NCBI RefSeq assembly: GCF_051846915.1
Contig: NZ_JBPYCR010000003.1
Coordinates: 62,001 to 126,000, forward strand
Length of the DNA stretch: 64,000 nucleotides
Reading direction: 5' to 3'
Origin: JBPYCR01 sp051846915
Lineage (GTDB): Bacteria > Bacillota > Bacilli > Bacillales > Amphibacillaceae
Under the pieces are notes generated by a model. That model saw nothing but the letters and a program-made list of their open reading frames with translations, was not told the origin of the DNA and made no database searches. The position numbers and the translations under genes were made by a program. Positions 62,041 to 64,000 of the stretch are shown in pieces (position 1 is the stretch's first letter; every line of letters starts with the position of its first letter).

Positions 62041-63837
62041 TTAACGCATTATTGCTTCCTCTTCATCAGGTCTGACCCCTATAATACGTTGAACTTTTTC
62101 AGGGTAATCTGTAATAATCCCGTTAATGTCATATGATAAAACCTCTTTAATGTTGCGCTCGTTGTTAACAGTCCATACCCAAATTTTACGATTTTCCTTT
62201 TTTGCGCGTTTAATAAATCTATTCGTGAGCATACTTTCACGAACGGTGTAAAAGTCGACATCCAGTCCGGAAAGGTTACCTGCAGATAAGTACAAAATCT
62301 GTCCAAGCTGTATTTCACTGTTATGTTCACGAATCAATTTGAGCAAGTGCTGATTAAAAGACTGAACGGAAGCCAGCTCCTTGGCGTCATGTTTTTCGAT
62401 TAGCCTTGCCAATTCTTTAGCGTAAACTGCTTCGTCACGTTCGGTTTTTACGTCAATAATTACACCAATATCTTTCTCAACTGTTAATGCGAGTGCTTCA
62501 TCTAATGTTGGAATCTTTTCCCCGGCGTAGGATTCATCGTAAAGGCGCCCAATATCAATATCTTTCAGCTCCTCATACGTTAAATCACTTATTTTCGACG
62601 GAATCCCTGCCGTACGCATAAGATCGAGATCGTGGCTCAGTACGAGTACGTCGTCTTTTGTTAAGGTAACATCGATTTCCACTGCATCGGCTCCTTTTTC
62701 AATAACGGAATGGATACTTGATATGGAATTCTCCGGAGCATTAAATCCATCCCCTCTGTGCCCGGCAACGGCTACGTCCCACCGTAAATAAACGATCGAA
62801 TCCTGTATAACGTAATTAAACAAAAACACTGCTGTGAACAAGATAACTGCTAGTGTGGTAAGCGTAGTCTTTCCACGCGGGATCATACGATTGATAGTTG
62901 ATTCCACGCGACTTAAAAGTATACTTTTGTCAAGATCCAAACAATCACTAACCTCAATTCCGGATTCTCCTTGCGATTTATAAAACATCCGTGTCAGGAT
63001 GATTATGTTCATCGGTATAAAAAAGAACGATAAAACAATCGTTATGTAACTGGAAAACATTTGTAAATAGTTACCGATAAAATCTCCAATCACCTTTGAA
63101 TCAATAACTATGCCCAATCGCGATAAAAGAGTAACGATCAGAAAACCAATCCCAATAAATAGGATATTCCATACGATAAGGGACATTATAATCCGGAATT
63201 TGCAAAGTTCTGTTAATTTCCAGCTAGCTTTCATTGCATTATAGATTGATTTATTTTTGATAAAAATAAAATGGAGTGCAAAAATCCAACGTAAGTACAA
63301 ATAAATGACGCCAATAAACAACGCCAGATAAATGACTTTTGCCGTTAGAGTCTCCTGAAAAAAATCCGTTATCAAGATAGTAATGTTTAAGTCCAATAAC
63401 GGTGGTAAGGTTGAAGCATCAAGAAAGGGAATACCAAGCAACAAAAGAAAAAATAACTGAAAAATACCGAACCCTAATAGTTTCGGCAACTTCTTCATCG
63501 ACGTAACAAATGCATCCGAAATGTAAACTGGTTGCCTAAAGTAGCTTTTTTGCGCGATTAAAATGATAGCACCAAGCTCCACAAATAAAATTGATACCGC
63601 AACAAAACTGACGATAAATAAACCGAGAAGACCTTCAAAACTAAGACCTAGCTTATAGACTTCATTGTTTAGCAATGCTTGGCCTTTACCGACCATCATA
63701 AACAATTGATTATAAAGGTATGTTAAAATGGGAACAAAAATCACACTTCCAAGAAACGAATAGATCAATTCAAATGATAAATATTTTATATATGACAGTT
63801 TGAAATCTTCGAGACTATTTTTAAACATCTGAACCAT
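62041..63837 (-). CDS. Glycerophosphodiester phosphodiesterase with N-terminal membrane domain
   Basis: A 598-residue protein. Residues 15-330 form a multi-helix membrane domain of the GDPD-membrane type (FIPMNIIILTRMFY near its end). Residues 350-590 are a GDPD TIM barrel: GHRGDGFNAPENSISS near 356, the catalytic Glu-Asp pair VEIDVTLTKDDVLVLSHDLDL near 387, and the C-terminal IWVWTVNNERNIKEVLSYDINGIITDYPEKV. It splits glycerophosphodiesters or lipid-like polyol esters at the membrane. Start ATG 63837 has GGGGGTGAATAG upstream. Alone at the window end. Confidence 0.92.
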   Translation of the reverse strand: MVQMFKNSLEDFKLSYIKYLSFELIYSFLGSVIFVPILTYLYNQLFMMVGKGQALLNNEVYKLGLSFEGLLGLFIVSFVAVSILFVELGAIILIAQKSYFRQPVYISDAFVTSMKKLPKLLGFGIFQLFFLLLLGIPFLDASTLPPLLDLNITILITDFFQETLTAKVIYLALFIGVIYLYLRWIFALHFIFIKNKSIYNAMKASWKLTELCKFRIIMSLIVWNILFIGIGFLIVTLLSRLGIVIDSKVIGDFIGNYLQMFSSYITIVLSFFFIPMNIIILTRMFYKSQGESGIEVSDCLDLDKSILLSRVESTINRMIPRGKTTLTTLAVILFTAVFLFNYVIQDSIVYLRWDVAVAGHRGDGFNAPENSISSIHSVIEKGADAVEIDVTLTKDDVLVLSHDLDLMRTAGIPSKISDLTYEELKDIDIGRLYDESYAGEKIPTLDEALALTVEKDIGVIIDVKTERDEAVYAKELARLIEKHDAKELASVQSFNQHLLKLIREHNSEIQLGQILYLSAGNLSGLDVDFYTVRESMLTNRFIKRAKKENRKIWVWTVNNERNIKEVLSYDINGIITDYPEKVQRIIGVRPDEEEAIMR

Positions 63838-64000
63838 CTATTCACCCCCCGATTCTCTTTCATCTAATTTCCCTATGATTCTTTTCTACAAAATATGTAT
63901 GAGGATAAAGTGAAACTTCATTTCAGTGGGGTTCCTTTCCTACCCCACTAACAAAAAGAACAAAGATTTTTTTATTCATTACGCATTCCTGTTTTTAATG

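Noticed and set aside
1..64000. CRISPR arrays, complete insertion sequences or prophage
   Set aside because: No regularly spaced direct repeats with unique spacers, no transposase with inverted ends, and no phage structural genes were seen.

Overview
The window is low-GC Gram-positive DNA from a spore-forming member of the Bacillaceae, most like the halotolerant Oceanobacillus/Virgibacillus group. This rests on strong AGGAGG-type ribosome binding sites, a Bacillus-type yjb/yjc gene neighbourhood (trpS-yjbA, spx, mecA, coiA, pepF, yjbH, yjbI, yjbK, yjbM, nadK, yjbO, mgtE, cotO, yjcF, yjcG), several spore coat or SASP-like genes, and very acidic surface-protein sequence. No species can be assigned from the sequence alone.

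Layout. (1) 1-9.9 kb: a TraB-family protein cut by the left edge, a gamma-type SASP-like gene, an Hsp20 chaperone, a YfkO-type nitroreductase, a YdbC-like PC4 protein, an MMPL exporter, a MoxR ATPase/VWA pair (yojN-yojO-like) and an EamA permease. (2) 9.9-18.7 kb, accessory in character: a VWA protein divergent from a small HTH-like protein, two tandem copies of a type I toxin/antisense-RNA locus (the second toxin dead but its antisense RNA signals intact), a SAP-domain protein with a PD-(D/E)XK-like nuclease end, an MFS permease, a SnoaL-like protein and an orphan ZorA/ZorB-like (MotA/MotB-type) pair. (3) 18.7-22.6 kb: a CPA-type cation/proton antiporter, an MscS channel and a YcxB-like protein. 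(4) 22.6-38.5 kb: an 11-kb gene for a 3669-residue wall-anchored surface protein with about 20 Cna-B repeats, flanked by a dual-kinase hybrid histidine kinase and a SARP-type response regulator. (5) 38.7-44.8 kb: tRNA-Val(GAC), a pseudogene with two nonsense codons, a CotY/CotZ-family coat gene, yjcZ, a yjcH-like esterase, yjcG, yjcF, a DUF421 gene and cotO. (6) 44.9-64 kb: mgtE behind an M-box riboswitch, then the conserved yjb block through trpS and yjbA to a GDPD-family membrane protein.

Functional links. YjbH, Spx and MecA belong to the Clp proteolysis and stress network. YjbM makes (p)ppGpp and NadK makes NADP. The kinase, adhesin and regulator look like one surface-adhesion unit. The 10-18 kb block gathers candidate defence or addiction modules: the type I toxin pair, the SAP-nuclease and the ZorAB-like pair. 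The best candidates for something undescribed are the duplicated toxin locus with a defused second copy, the orphan ZorAB-like motor near a lone SAP-nuclease, and the kinase/giant adhesin/SARP-regulator unit.
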